From NCBI RefSeq assembly GCF_900537175.1, contig NZ_LS999833.1:930001-994000 (forward strand): a stretch of 64,000 bases of DNA, read 5' to 3'. The notes below the pieces were generated by a model. It ran no database searches, had not been told where the DNA came from, and saw only the letters and a program-made list of their open reading frames with translations. The stretch comes from Lentilitoribacter sp. Alg239-R112. GTDB lineage: Bacteria > Pseudomonadota > Alphaproteobacteria > Rhizobiales > Rhizobiaceae. Below, piece after piece: positions 26,548 through 33,923 of the stretch (position 1 is the stretch's first letter; each line of letters opens with the position of its first letter). Both the position numbers and the translations under genes were made by a program.

Positions 26548-27003
26548 ATGACACATCATATTCACCCAAGATCTGCACGAATAGCATTACATCCAACCAT
26601 TACAGAGGAACAGATTTCTGAAATGGTTGAAACATTTTATGCCCGTGTTCAAAAAGACGATGCTCTTGCACCGATTTTTGCAAATAATATACAAAATACT
26701 TGGCCAGTACATCTTGAACGTATGAAGGTGTTCTGGAGATCTGTGTTACTCAAGTCTGGCGAATATAAAGGGCAGCCTGTTCCAATTCACCAAAAGATTG
26801 ATGGATTGACGGAAGAAAATTTTGAACAATGGCTCATTCTCTTCGCTGACACAGCATATTCGATATTCCACTCGGATGCTGCACCTCTCGTATTTGGTGC
26901 AGCAAAAAACATCGCGACCAGCCTTTGGCTTTCACGCAACCAAGACCCATTTGCTCAACCTCCTAAATGGCAACTCAAACCAAATGACAGGATTGAAAAA
27001 TGA
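26548..27003 (+). CDS. Truncated haemoglobin, probable group III
   Basis: About 151 residues from ATG 26548. A TTG at 26539 in frame is possible, and neither has a strong ribosome site. The globin shows the group III pattern: TFYARVQKDDALAPIF near the B/C helices, the probable haem-ligand histidine in VPIHQKI and the conserved tryptophan in FEQWLILFADTA. Such proteins bind oxygen or nitric oxide and are linked to NO detoxification. It diverges from the Rrf2 regulator and overlaps a small membrane-protein gene by 4 bp, making a two-gene unit. Confidence 0.85.
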   Translation: MTHHIHPRSARIALHPTITEEQISEMVETFYARVQKDDALAPIFANNIQNTWPVHLERMKVFWRSVLLKSGEYKGQPVPIHQKIDGLTEENFEQWLILFADTAYSIFHSDAAPLVFGAAKNIATSLWLSRNQDPFAQPPKWQLKPNDRIEK

Positions 27004-27170
27004 GTATCTTCAAATTATTGCTAGCTGGGTTTTTATTACCCGGAACTCTGGTTCTCAAACGTTTAGGCATCTCGATTGAAGAAGATGGCGGCGTCATGCG
27101 TTCCTTCATCAATATGTGTTTTTGGGGTGTAGTATTTCTTTGGATTGCCTTGAAATTCTATGTGGATTAG
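27000..27170 (+). CDS. Small membrane protein (56 aa) coupled to truncated haemoglobin
   Basis: A short frame starting with the ATG that overlaps the haemoglobin stop (ATGA) and ending at TAG 27168-27170. It encodes 56 residues: a hydrophobic N-terminal segment (MSIFKLLLAGFLLPGTLVL), a polar linker with EEDGG, and a second hydrophobic segment (FWGVVFLWIALKFYV). The ATGA coupling and two clean membrane helices argue that it is real. I do not recognise a named family. It may anchor or assist the haemoglobin at the membrane, close to respiratory oxidases (inference). Its stop overlaps the convergent dehydrogenase gene by 4 bp. Confidence 0.7.
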   Translation: MSIFKLLLAGFLLPGTLVLKRLGISIEEDGGVMRSFINMCFWGVVFLWIALKFYVD

Positions 27171-28114
27171 TGCCCACTCCGGTCATCATGAAATTGCTCT
27201 ACAATGGTGCGTTTACCTAACATGAAAGCATCTGCAACATGTTTAAGTGGCATAATATCAACGTCTGATTGATTTGAATTTAATAGATCCGAAAGCCGCG
27301 CATAAATATTTGGGTATTCAGCTTCCGGCGCTTCAAAATGCAATGCACCATCTATCAGCATCTGACTACCACCCTCAGCAAGATGCATATTGCCAGCATC
27401 GGTCTGAACATAAATATCCCATTGTTGGGCACCCTCTTGGCGCCAATCAAATTCAGCCTCTATCTCAAGTCGATTTTCACCAGTAAACGCCATATCTGCA
27501 GCAATCGGCGTCTCGCAATTTTGTGGGAATTTTAGCTCTGCTTTCTGAAGATGAAATGGCACATTCATTATGTAGGTTAGAATCGATAATGCATTGATGC
27601 CCGGATCAAAAACACCCATTCCTCCAGCCTGCCAAATCCATTTTTGACCAGGATGCCAATGTTTTACATCCTCTTTCCAGATAATTTTCACAGATTTAAT
27701 TCTCTTATCAGAGAGCCATTGTTTGGCTGTTTCTACAGCTGCTGCATAACGTGAATGCCACGTTGCAAACAATGAAACACCTTGACGATTTGCAAGATCA
27801 ATTAAACGCTCGACTTCAACAACAGAAATCCCTGGCGGCTTCTCCAACAATACATGCTTCTTGGCGAGTAATGCTTCACAAGCCATATCAAACCGCACCT
27901 GAGGCGGCACACAAAGTGATACAGCATCAACGTTAGTATCACTTTCGAGCATGTCAGAAAGTGATATGAAATTCGGAACCCCATCGGCTTTTTGATGACG
28001 GCTGACAGCGGCACAAAACTTGAAGTCACCATTTTTCAAGATAGCTGGAATATGCTGATTTCGAGCAATTTCACCCACGCCCACGATCGCAATATTGTAG
28101 AGTTTTGCAGCCAT
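27167..28114 (-). CDS. Gfo/Idh/MocA dehydrogenase, probable D-galactose (or L-arabinose) 1-dehydrogenase
   Basis: A 315-residue protein. The NAD(P)-binding GVGEIARNQHIPA lies at the N-terminus and the EKPPG motif near residue 93 supplies the active-site lysine of this superfamily. The stretch KHWHPGQKWIWQAGGMGVFD with PGINALSI following is the hallmark of pseudomonad galactose dehydrogenase and Azospirillum arabinose 1-dehydrogenase. It oxidises the pyranose to the 1,5-lactone, the entry step of the De Ley-Doudoroff route whose last two enzymes (DgoK, DgoA) lie about 15 kb away. Galactose is therefore the favoured substrate. Transcribed alone, divergent from the branched-chain-type transporter. 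Confidence 0.82.
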   Translation of the reverse strand: MAAKLYNIAIVGVGEIARNQHIPAILKNGDFKFCAAVSRHQKADGVPNFISLSDMLESDTNVDAVSLCVPPQVRFDMACEALLAKKHVLLEKPPGISVVEVERLIDLANRQGVSLFATWHSRYAAAVETAKQWLSDKRIKSVKIIWKEDVKHWHPGQKWIWQAGGMGVFDPGINALSILTYIMNVPFHLQKAELKFPQNCETPIAADMAFTGENRLEIEAEFDWRQEGAQQWDIYVQTDAGNMHLAEGGSQMLIDGALHFEAPEAEYPNIYARLSDLLNSNQSDVDIMPLKHVADAFMLGKRTIVEQFHDDRSGH

Positions 28115-28223
28115 ATTTAGCTCCTCATATTAAGAGAATTCATTCCTGCGATCTAGCAGTAAAAACAAGTTATCACAAGGCAAAGAACGAGCATATTGGC
28201 AAAGCATACTAAACTGATGTAAA

Positions 28224-28252
28224 CCCCTTATCAAACGTGTTTGAGGTTGGGG
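28224..28252 (+). promoter_or_regulatory. Hairpin covering the ribosome site of livH
   Basis: CCCC (28224-28227) can pair with GGGG (28249-28252) around an inner perfect stem TCAAAC (28231-28236) and GTTTGA (28239-28244). The GAGG likely used as Shine-Dalgarno (28243-28246) lies partly in the stem, and the start codon is at 28256, so folding would hide it. Possible translational control. Confidence 0.45.
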
Positions 28253-28255
28253 TTG

Positions 28256-29176
28256 ATGGCCGTTAGTTTAGTTATCGAACAAGTACTTAATGGTCTTCAG
28301 TTTGGCATTATGTTGTTTTTAATGTCAGCAGGTCTAACGCTTGTTTTTGGTGTCATGGGTCTCATAAATCTTGCCCATGGATCTCTATATATGATCGGTG
28401 CGTTTGCTGCTGCTGCAGTTGCCGGTGCAACAGGTTCATTTTGGTTCGGACTGGCAGCAAGCCTCATGGCCGCTGCAATCGCAGGGGCAATTGTCGAGAT
28501 CGTTGTCATCCGCCGTCTTTATGATCGAGATCATCTTGATCAAGTCCTAGCGACATTTGCCCTCATCCTGATTTTCTCTGAGGGTACACGCTGGTTGTTT
28601 GGCGCGTTCCCGCTTTTTCTCGACATTCCCACCGCTTTATCAGGAAGTATTGAACTACCAATGGGAATTGTTTATTCAAAATATCGATTGGCTATTATCC
28701 TTATCGGCATATTGATCGCCATTGGTTTATTTCTACTCATCTCAAAAACACGATTGGGTATTCGCATTCGTGCCGGCCAAGTGGATCGAGAAATGATATC
28801 TGCACTTGGTGTCGATATTTCCAAGTTATACACCATCGTCTTTGCTTTGGGTGCAGCACTGGCGGGTTTAGCAGGCGCACTTATTGGCGCCATCCAATCT
28901 GTGGAAGTCGGCATGGGAGAACCAGTGCTAATTCTGGCATTTGTCGTAATCGTTATTGGAGGCATAGGCTCAATAAAGGGCGCCTTGGTTGGCGCAATCC
29001 TGGTAGGCCTTACTGATACCTTAGGACGTTTTGTTCTGCCGATCATATTCAAAAGTTTTCTTGATCCAGCAGCCGCTATTTCCATCGGTTCCGCACTTGC
29101 CTCTATGCTTATTTATATTCTGATGGCGCTGGTTCTGATCTTCAAACCTTCTGGATTATATGGAAGGTCTGTTTAA
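28256..29176 (+). CDS. Branched-chain-type ABC transporter permease (LivH family)
   Basis: A 306-residue permease with about eight hydrophobic segments and the LivH landmarks GLTLVFGVMGLINLAHGSLY (about 27-46) and VVIVIGGIGSIKGALVGAIL near 225-245. The ATG at 28256 is preferred over the upstream TTG at 28241. First gene of a tight four-gene unit (1-bp overlap with livM). Members carry branched-chain amino acids, urea, amides or aromatic acids. No periplasmic binding protein gene is adjacent, so the substrate is open. Confidence 0.9.
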   Translation: MAVSLVIEQVLNGLQFGIMLFLMSAGLTLVFGVMGLINLAHGSLYMIGAFAAAAVAGATGSFWFGLAASLMAAAIAGAIVEIVVIRRLYDRDHLDQVLATFALILIFSEGTRWLFGAFPLFLDIPTALSGSIELPMGIVYSKYRLAIILIGILIAIGLFLLISKTRLGIRIRAGQVDREMISALGVDISKLYTIVFALGAALAGLAGALIGAIQSVEVGMGEPVLILAFVVIVIGGIGSIKGALVGAILVGLTDTLGRFVLPIIFKSFLDPAAAISIGSALASMLIYILMALVLIFKPSGLYGRSV

Positions 29177-30153
29177 TGAAGGAATTTCATGTCAACCTGG
29201 CCTGTATTTTGTTGCTTGTGCTTGTTCCTGTATATGGAACTTTATTCGACGAACCTTATTTCATAACGTTGGCGACCAAAGTTACCATTCTCGCAATGGC
29301 AGGGATTGGGTTAAATCTAGCGCTTGGATATGGTGGCTTAGTATCTTTTGGACATGCCGCGTTCTTTGGTATTGGTGGATATGTTGCAGGCATCTTAGCA
29401 AGCCATGCCCTCAATTATGAGACCATGTTCAGCTGGCCATTTGAATTTGAAGGCACAACCCAAATGCTTATCATCTGGCCTATTGCAGCAATAGTTTGCG
29501 GATTGGTGGCGTGTATTATTGGCTATCTATCGCTGCGGACAAGCGGCGTCTATTTCATCATGATCACTTTAGCCTTTGCGCAAATGATCTACTACTTTGC
29601 GATCAGTTGGCCGACTTATGGCGGAGAAGATGGGCTGTCCGTTTATCTTAGAGGAAGTTTCCCCGGGTTAAACACTATGGATGGTTTAAACTTCTTCAGT
29701 ATTTGTTTTATCTGGCTCATGATGGCCATATATTTCAGTCATCTTGTTACAAATTCGAAGTTTGGACTGGCATTACGAGCCACTAAAGAAAACACTGTTC
29801 GCGTCTCTTCTGTCGGCATTAATCCTCAACGTATAAAGCTGATTGCCTTTATTATTTCAGGCGTCATAACCGGCCTTGCCGGTGCACTCTACACCGATCT
29901 CAACCGTTTTGTTAGCCCATCTGTGTTGAGTTGGCATACATCCGGCGAGATTATGATCTTTGTAATTTTGGGTGGCGTCGCGCGCCTCTACGGTCCTTTA
30001 GTTGGCGCTGCGCTCTTCATCATATTGGAACAAATTTTGGGTGGCCTGACTGAGAATTGGCAGTTTTGGCTCGGAATTCTTTTGCTGATTGTCGTCCTTT
30101 ATGCACGTGGCGGTATCGTTGGGCTGCTTGCGCGGAGAAGAACTGATGTCTAA
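29176..30153 (+). CDS. Branched-chain-type ABC transporter permease (LivM family)
   Basis: A 325-residue permease with about ten hydrophobic segments. The family signatures NLALGYGGLVSFGHAAFFGIG near residues 47-67 and ALRATKENTVRVSSVGINPQ in the cytoplasmic loop are clear. It begins at the stop of livH (TAATG) and overlaps the following ATPase gene by 8 bp. It pairs with LivH to form the membrane domain. Confidence 0.92.
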   Translation: MKEFHVNLACILLLVLVPVYGTLFDEPYFITLATKVTILAMAGIGLNLALGYGGLVSFGHAAFFGIGGYVAGILASHALNYETMFSWPFEFEGTTQMLIIWPIAAIVCGLVACIIGYLSLRTSGVYFIMITLAFAQMIYYFAISWPTYGGEDGLSVYLRGSFPGLNTMDGLNFFSICFIWLMMAIYFSHLVTNSKFGLALRATKENTVRVSSVGINPQRIKLIAFIISGVITGLAGALYTDLNRFVSPSVLSWHTSGEIMIFVILGGVARLYGPLVGAALFIILEQILGGLTENWQFWLGILLLIVVLYARGGIVGLLARRRTDV

Positions 30154-30898
30154 TCCCGTTATCTCAATCAGAAATCTCACTAAGAAATTTGGAGCCATTA
30201 TTGCAAGCGACAATCTTAATATCGAACTACGTGAGGGCGAAATTCATGCTCTAATTGGACCGAACGGGGCTGGAAAATCAACTCTGATCGGGCAAATTTG
30301 CGGAACACTTAAACCTGATGCTGGAAGCATTCATCTCTGCAATGAAGATGTAAACCAGCTTAAACCTTCAGAGCGAGCGAAAGCTGGGCTTGCGCGAAGT
30401 TTTCAGATCTCATCTGCCATCACCAATTTTACTGCACTTGAGAACGTCTTGCTTTCGGTACAGGGAAATGCTGGGGGAACGTTCAGCTTTTTTACACCGT
30501 TTATGAAGGATGAAAGTCATGTTGAACTTGCGCGAAGTTATCTCACTGAGCTCGATCTTCTGGACCGACAAAATGTGCAAACCTCAACCCTAAGTCACGG
30601 TGAACGCAGACGGTTAGAACTTGCCGTTGCTTTGGCTCTGGAACCAAAAGCATTCTTACTGGATGAACCCATGGCCGGTTTGGGCATTGAGGGTGTGCGG
30701 GGCATGATCGCTTTGCTGTCTAAACTGAAGCATAAAGCTCCCATTTTTCTTGTTGAACACGATATGGATGCAGTTTTTGCGCTTGCAGATCGAATTTCGG
30801 TGCTTGTTTCTGGCAAAATCATCGCGACCGGAGATAAGGATACCATCCAGAATAATGCTGAGGTTCGCAAAGCTTATTTGGGGGATGATGATCGATGA
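30146..30898 (+). CDS. Branched-chain-type ABC transporter ATPase (LivG family)
   Basis: A 250-residue ATPase starting at MSNPVISI (ATG 30146, inside the end of livM). Walker A GPNGAGKST, signature LSHGERRRLELAVAL and Walker B FLLDEPMAGLG are intact. The signature has LSHGE, the usual form in LivG. Overlaps livF by 4 bp. Confidence 0.92.
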   Translation: MSNPVISIRNLTKKFGAIIASDNLNIELREGEIHALIGPNGAGKSTLIGQICGTLKPDAGSIHLCNEDVNQLKPSERAKAGLARSFQISSAITNFTALENVLLSVQGNAGGTFSFFTPFMKDESHVELARSYLTELDLLDRQNVQTSTLSHGERRRLELAVALALEPKAFLLDEPMAGLGIEGVRGMIALLSKLKHKAPIFLVEHDMDAVFALADRISVLVSGKIIATGDKDTIQNNAEVRKAYLGDDDR

Positions 30899-31584
30899 CT
30901 CTTCTTCTTGATGTACGAAATCTCCACACTTGGTATGGCGCAAGCCAAGCTCTCTTTGGCGTTAATCTTTCCATCAACGAAGGGCAAGTCGTATCTTTGA
31001 TGGGCCGAAACGGTATGGGGAAGTCGACCGTTGTTAAATCCATATTTGGAATGATGAAAACCACAAAAGGTAGCATCAAATTTCAAAACCAGGAGCTTTT
31101 GGGGCAACCTTCCTACAAGATAGCTCGGTGTGGACTGGGTCTTGTACCTGAAGGACGACGAGCGTTTGGTAATCTCACAGTGTCAGAAAACCTTCATGCC
31201 GCATCCACTAACGGGCCTTGGAATGAGAAGTCTATTCATCACTTGTTTCCACGTCTTGGAGAGAGAACCTCTCAACTCTCATCCACACTTTCAGGCGGAG
31301 AGCAACAAATGCTGGTGATCGCACGCGCCTTAATGACAAATCCTTATCTTCTAATTCTAGACGAGGCCACCGAAGGTTTAGCTCCAACTATCAGGCAGGA
31401 GATTTGGACAGCCATAGGAGAGCTCAAACGTCAAGGCATTTCAATATTGGTCATCGATAAAACATTAAAAGAGCTCATCCGAATTTCTGATCATTGTGTA
31501 ATCCTCGAACGAGGAGCAAATGTCTGGGCGGGAAACCCGAGCGATATTAATGAAAATATATCAAAACGATATCTCGGTGTTTAA
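30895..31584 (+). CDS. Branched-chain-type ABC transporter ATPase (LivF family)
   Basis: A 229-residue ATPase. Walker A appears as GRNGMGKST (the N-G-M-G-K form typical of LivF), the signature is LSGGEQQMLVIARAL and Walker B LILDEATEGLAP. Last gene of the four-gene unit. The next gene downstream is luxR after 179 bases, so no binding protein is encoded on either side. Confidence 0.92.
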   Translation: MTLLLDVRNLHTWYGASQALFGVNLSINEGQVVSLMGRNGMGKSTVVKSIFGMMKTTKGSIKFQNQELLGQPSYKIARCGLGLVPEGRRAFGNLTVSENLHAASTNGPWNEKSIHHLFPRLGERTSQLSSTLSGGEQQMLVIARALMTNPYLLILDEATEGLAPTIRQEIWTAIGELKRQGISILVIDKTLKELIRISDHCVILERGANVWAGNPSDINENISKRYLGV

Positions 31585-31711
31585 CACCGTGCTTTTGTAT
31601 TGCAGTTAAAACTCAGTTGAACTTTTCTTTGCAATCAAACACAACTTTAAATAGCTATTTTTTTAGATACAATTTTAAGTGTTGTTTACTATTGAAAATT
31701 GTTATACTTAC

Positions 31712-31759
31712 TAACGTCAATAATAGTGAAATGAGCACAAGCTCATATGATTGACGTTA
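31712..31759 (+). promoter_or_regulatory. Nested palindrome (cruciform or mRNA hairpin) just before luxR
   Basis: Outer arms TAACGTCAAT (31712-31721) and ATTGACGTTA (31750-31759) are perfect complements, and ATGAGC (31731-31736) and GCTCAT (31741-31746) form an inner perfect stem around ACAA. The structure ends four bases before the luxR start codon, where no clear Shine-Dalgarno exists. A TATACT at 31703-31708 could serve as -10, which would make the palindrome essentially the whole 5-prime leader. It may be an operator for autoregulation or an RNA switch. Confidence 0.6.
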
Positions 31760-31763
31760 CAAT

Positions 31764-32498
31764 ATGGCTGAGCTGGATGACACAATTGAAGATTTCCTCG
31801 GACCTCTGGCTAGAGCTAAATCCGATGTAGAATTGGTCAATGAATTCAGATCTTTGGCACGATTTTATAACTTGAGTCATGTGGCATTGTTTTGTGTTGG
31901 AATAACCGGCCGCGCGGATGAGGCGCCTAGTCTTGCAGTGACATATTCCGGCGAGTGGATACAGCACTATGTTGACGAAAATTTCGCGAATATCGATCCT
32001 GTGCTCTCTATGGGGTTTAACTCCATGATACCCATAGATTGGAGAGATATTCCGACCTCTGGACGAAAAGTCAAACGTATGTTTGGCGAAGCTAGAGAAT
32101 TTGGCATCGGTCGGCAAGGCATCACATTTTCTGTTAAAGGTCGCAATGCAGAACGTGCTCTTTTTTCAATAAACAGCGACATGAAAGACTGGGAATGGGA
32201 CAGCTTTTTGAATGGGTATTTGCGCCTTCTACAGCTTTATAGTTTTGAAGCTTTTGAAACTTACTTACGCATTCGCGGTGTCGAGCGGGAGACTGTTTTG
32301 TTAGCCAAACGCGAGATTGAATGTCTGAAATGGGTTTCTGCAGGAAAAACAGCGTCCGAAATCGCCGACATACTAGACCTTTCGGAGCGGACAGTGCGTT
32401 TCTATCTGGAAACCGCCAGATACAAGCTAAAGGCGAACACGGTTGCACAAGCCGTAGCGAATGCCATATATACCAATCAGCTTACCCGTAGTTGGTAA
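31764..32498 (+). CDS. luxR: LuxR-family quorum-sensing regulator
   Basis: A 244-residue regulator: autoinducer-binding domain (about 20-170) and GerE-type helix-turn-helix (about 178-240). The conserved ligand-pocket residues of LuxR/TraR are present as Trp65, Tyr69, Asp78, Pro79 and Trp93. The DNA-binding part keeps the Glu184 region (REIECLKW) and SERTVRFYL. It is expected to bind an acyl-homoserine lactone made by the luxI product 84 bases downstream and to act at the dyad before luxI. Start ATG 31764 has no good ribosome site and follows a nested palindrome. Confidence 0.93.
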   Translation: MAELDDTIEDFLGPLARAKSDVELVNEFRSLARFYNLSHVALFCVGITGRADEAPSLAVTYSGEWIQHYVDENFANIDPVLSMGFNSMIPIDWRDIPTSGRKVKRMFGEAREFGIGRQGITFSVKGRNAERALFSINSDMKDWEWDSFLNGYLRLLQLYSFEAFETYLRIRGVERETVLLAKREIECLKWVSAGKTASEIADILDLSERTVRFYLETARYKLKANTVAQAVANAIYTNQLTRSW

Positions 32499-32510
32499 TC
32501 AGAAACAGTA

Positions 32511-32530
32511 ACCCGGTAAATTTACCGTAT
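32511..32530 (+). promoter_or_regulatory. Candidate lux box upstream of luxI
   Basis: ACCCGGTAAATTTACCGTAT is a 20-bp dyad (8 of 10 positions symmetric; the inner 14 bp at 32514-32527 perfect). Its centre (32520.5) is about 40 bases before the transcription start expected from the -10 at 32549-32554, the placement used by LuxR-type activators overlapping the -35. Confidence 0.65.
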
Positions 32531-32548
32531 TCACATCCATGATTTTTC

Positions 32549-32554
32549 TACAAT
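32549..32554 (+). promoter_or_regulatory. Candidate -10 element for luxI
   Basis: TACAAT differs from the sigma70 consensus by one base. No good -35 precedes it at 17 bases, as expected for a promoter that depends on an activator at the lux box. Confidence 0.5.
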
Positions 32555-32581
32555 AATTTGATCAAACGAATTGGAGCGATC

Positions 32582-33223
32582 ATGATTACTATTGTTGAAC
32601 AATCAAACCTCGATCAATTTCCGCAGCTTGTGGAAGATATGTACAGAACCAGAGCACGCGTCTTTAGCGAACGTCTCGGCTGGGATGTGAATGTTGTAAA
32701 TGACCTTGAAATCGATCAATTTGACGACGCAAACCCTTTATACCTTATCTCCACAGATGATGACATGAAGCAGTTTTATGGATCCGTTCGCCTCCTGCGA
32801 ACAACGGGACCAAATATGTTGCGCGATGTGTTCAATTGTCTTCTAGATGACGACGAGGTTATTGAAAGCCCGCTTATTTGGGAAAGTTCACGTTTTTCGA
32901 TCAACCCGGACGTGATGCAAGAAGGTGAGAATTTCAATAAAAAACTCGTCAATCACATTACATTTGAATTGCTGCTTGGTCTTACCGAGGTTGGTATGAA
33001 AGTAGGTATAGATTTTATCGTGTCTGTCTATGATGCGAGAATGGCCAGAATTTTTCGCTCGGCAAAATGCACGTCAACAATCATCGGAACGCCGCAGAAG
33101 ATCGGAAAGGTCAAGGCCTATGCGGGCTTATTTGAGACCAACCAATCCATGATAGATCAGCTCGCCAAAGCAGGTTCAATTTATCAATCAGTTCTTTCAC
33201 CAAACACGCGAATAGCAGCATAG
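32582..33223 (+). CDS. luxI: Acyl-homoserine-lactone synthase (LuxI family)
   Basis: A 213-residue autoinducer synthase. The invariant residues of LuxI enzymes are all present: Arg24, Phe28, Trp34, Asp45, Asp48, Arg70, Phe84, Glu101 and Arg104. Start ATG 32582 is preferred because GGAG precedes it by six bases; a longer frame from 32558 lacks this. It makes an N-acyl-homoserine lactone from S-adenosylmethionine and an acyl carrier; chain length cannot be read from sequence. A lux-box-like dyad in its promoter implies positive feedback through the adjacent LuxR. A 65-residue gene follows 20 bp later. Confidence 0.94.
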   Translation: MITIVEQSNLDQFPQLVEDMYRTRARVFSERLGWDVNVVNDLEIDQFDDANPLYLISTDDDMKQFYGSVRLLRTTGPNMLRDVFNCLLDDDEVIESPLIWESSRFSINPDVMQEGENFNKKLVNHITFELLLGLTEVGMKVGIDFIVSVYDARMARIFRSAKCTSTIIGTPQKIGKVKAYAGLFETNQSMIDQLAKAGSIYQSVLSPNTRIAA

Positions 33224-33243
33224 AAACAAAGGCGGGATTTCGC

Positions 33244-33441
33244 ATGAAAAATAAATTGCAAAAACCAACAAGTGATATCGCAATGCTAAAGCATTGGCAC
33301 AATATGGCAGAAACCATACATTCAGATGCAACTGAGCAAAAAGACGAAATGATTTCATTTCTTGCAGCTATGTTATCCGCCCAAATTTACGAACGCCTAG
33401 GCGAACAAGAGGCCAGCGCGCTGCTTTCTGCTTCAGGTTAG
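33244..33441 (+). CDS. Uncharacterised small protein (65 aa) downstream of luxI
   Basis: A 65-residue acidic/polar protein with predicted helices (AMLKHWHNMAETI, MISFLAAMLSAQIYERL) and no membrane segment or signal. GGCGGG lies about nine bases before ATG 33244. The 20-bp gap to luxI suggests one transcript, so it may be produced with the autoinducer synthase. I recognise no family; a small modulator of quorum sensing, like the unrelated anti-activator TraM of agrobacteria, is one possibility (inference only). Confidence 0.6.
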   Translation: MKNKLQKPTSDIAMLKHWHNMAETIHSDATEQKDEMISFLAAMLSAQIYERLGEQEASALLSASG

Positions 33442-33445
33442 TTAG

Positions 33446-33631
33446 TTAGTTAAGGTGTTTCATCCGCCGATAGGAACTCAAATGAAGCACAAGTTCTTCT
33501 GATAATTCGATCTCATTAAGACGAAAATACTCTTCCAGAGCATCAACAAGTGCCGGGACATCTTTGTCCCGCATGGCCTGAATAACTTTTACACCCAACT
33601 CAGGTGAGCAAGTTACATATTCATCAATCAT
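33446..33631 (-). CDS. Uncharacterised small protein (61 aa)
   Basis: A 61-residue protein beginning MIDEYVTCSPELGVK. The ATG at 33631 is favoured by GGAG six bases upstream; longer in-frame starts at 33643 and 33703 exist. It is rich in Leu, Glu and Asp, probably all helical (ALVDALEEYFRLNEIELSEELVLHL), with no membrane helix. Its stop lies four bases from the stop of the convergent 65-residue gene, with a short TTAG tandem repeat between them. Function unknown. Confidence 0.5.
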   Translation of the reverse strand: MIDEYVTCSPELGVKVIQAMRDKDVPALVDALEEYFRLNEIELSEELVLHLSSYRRMKHLN

Positions 33632-33735
33632 CAACCACTCCATTTTGCATGGAATATTACTAAGACAGTACGGTAAAATAGAGAAGCAAGTAAAAGCAAT
33701 CATAGATTGTATTATCTTTACTCCGTTGATATTAC

Positions 33736-33894
33736 TTACTTATTTAATACCTTCGACGTTAGGCCTGATTGAACAAACTCAATGAACTCATTTTCTGCAC
33801 TCTGGATAACTAACGGCAATATGCAGATAGGCATAATTTCATCGACATAAATTTGAAATTTCGTTAGATAATGGTTCCAAATTATAGCGATCAA
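33736..33894 (-). CDS. Possible small ORF (52 aa)
   Basis: An open frame from TTG 33894 (AGGT just upstream), or from ATG 33834 for a 32-residue product, ending at 33736. The translation (including FQIYVDEIMPICILPLVIQS and a C-terminal VQSGLTSKVLNK) has ordinary protein composition. It lies divergent from pncA in a 292-base gap. It may be a real small gene, the tail of a decayed gene, or chance. Without comparative data I cannot decide. Confidence 0.25.
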   Translation of the reverse strand: MIAIIWNHYLTKFQIYVDEIMPICILPLVIQSAENEFIEFVQSGLTSKVLNK

Positions 33895-33923
33895 CGCACC
33901 TAACCATTTGAGTGAGATAAATT

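Noticed and set aside
33438..33453. TTAG tandem repeat as a mobile-element or phase-variation tract
   Set aside because: Only about three to four units, located between two convergent stop codons; too short and not inside a coding frame in a way that would switch a gene.
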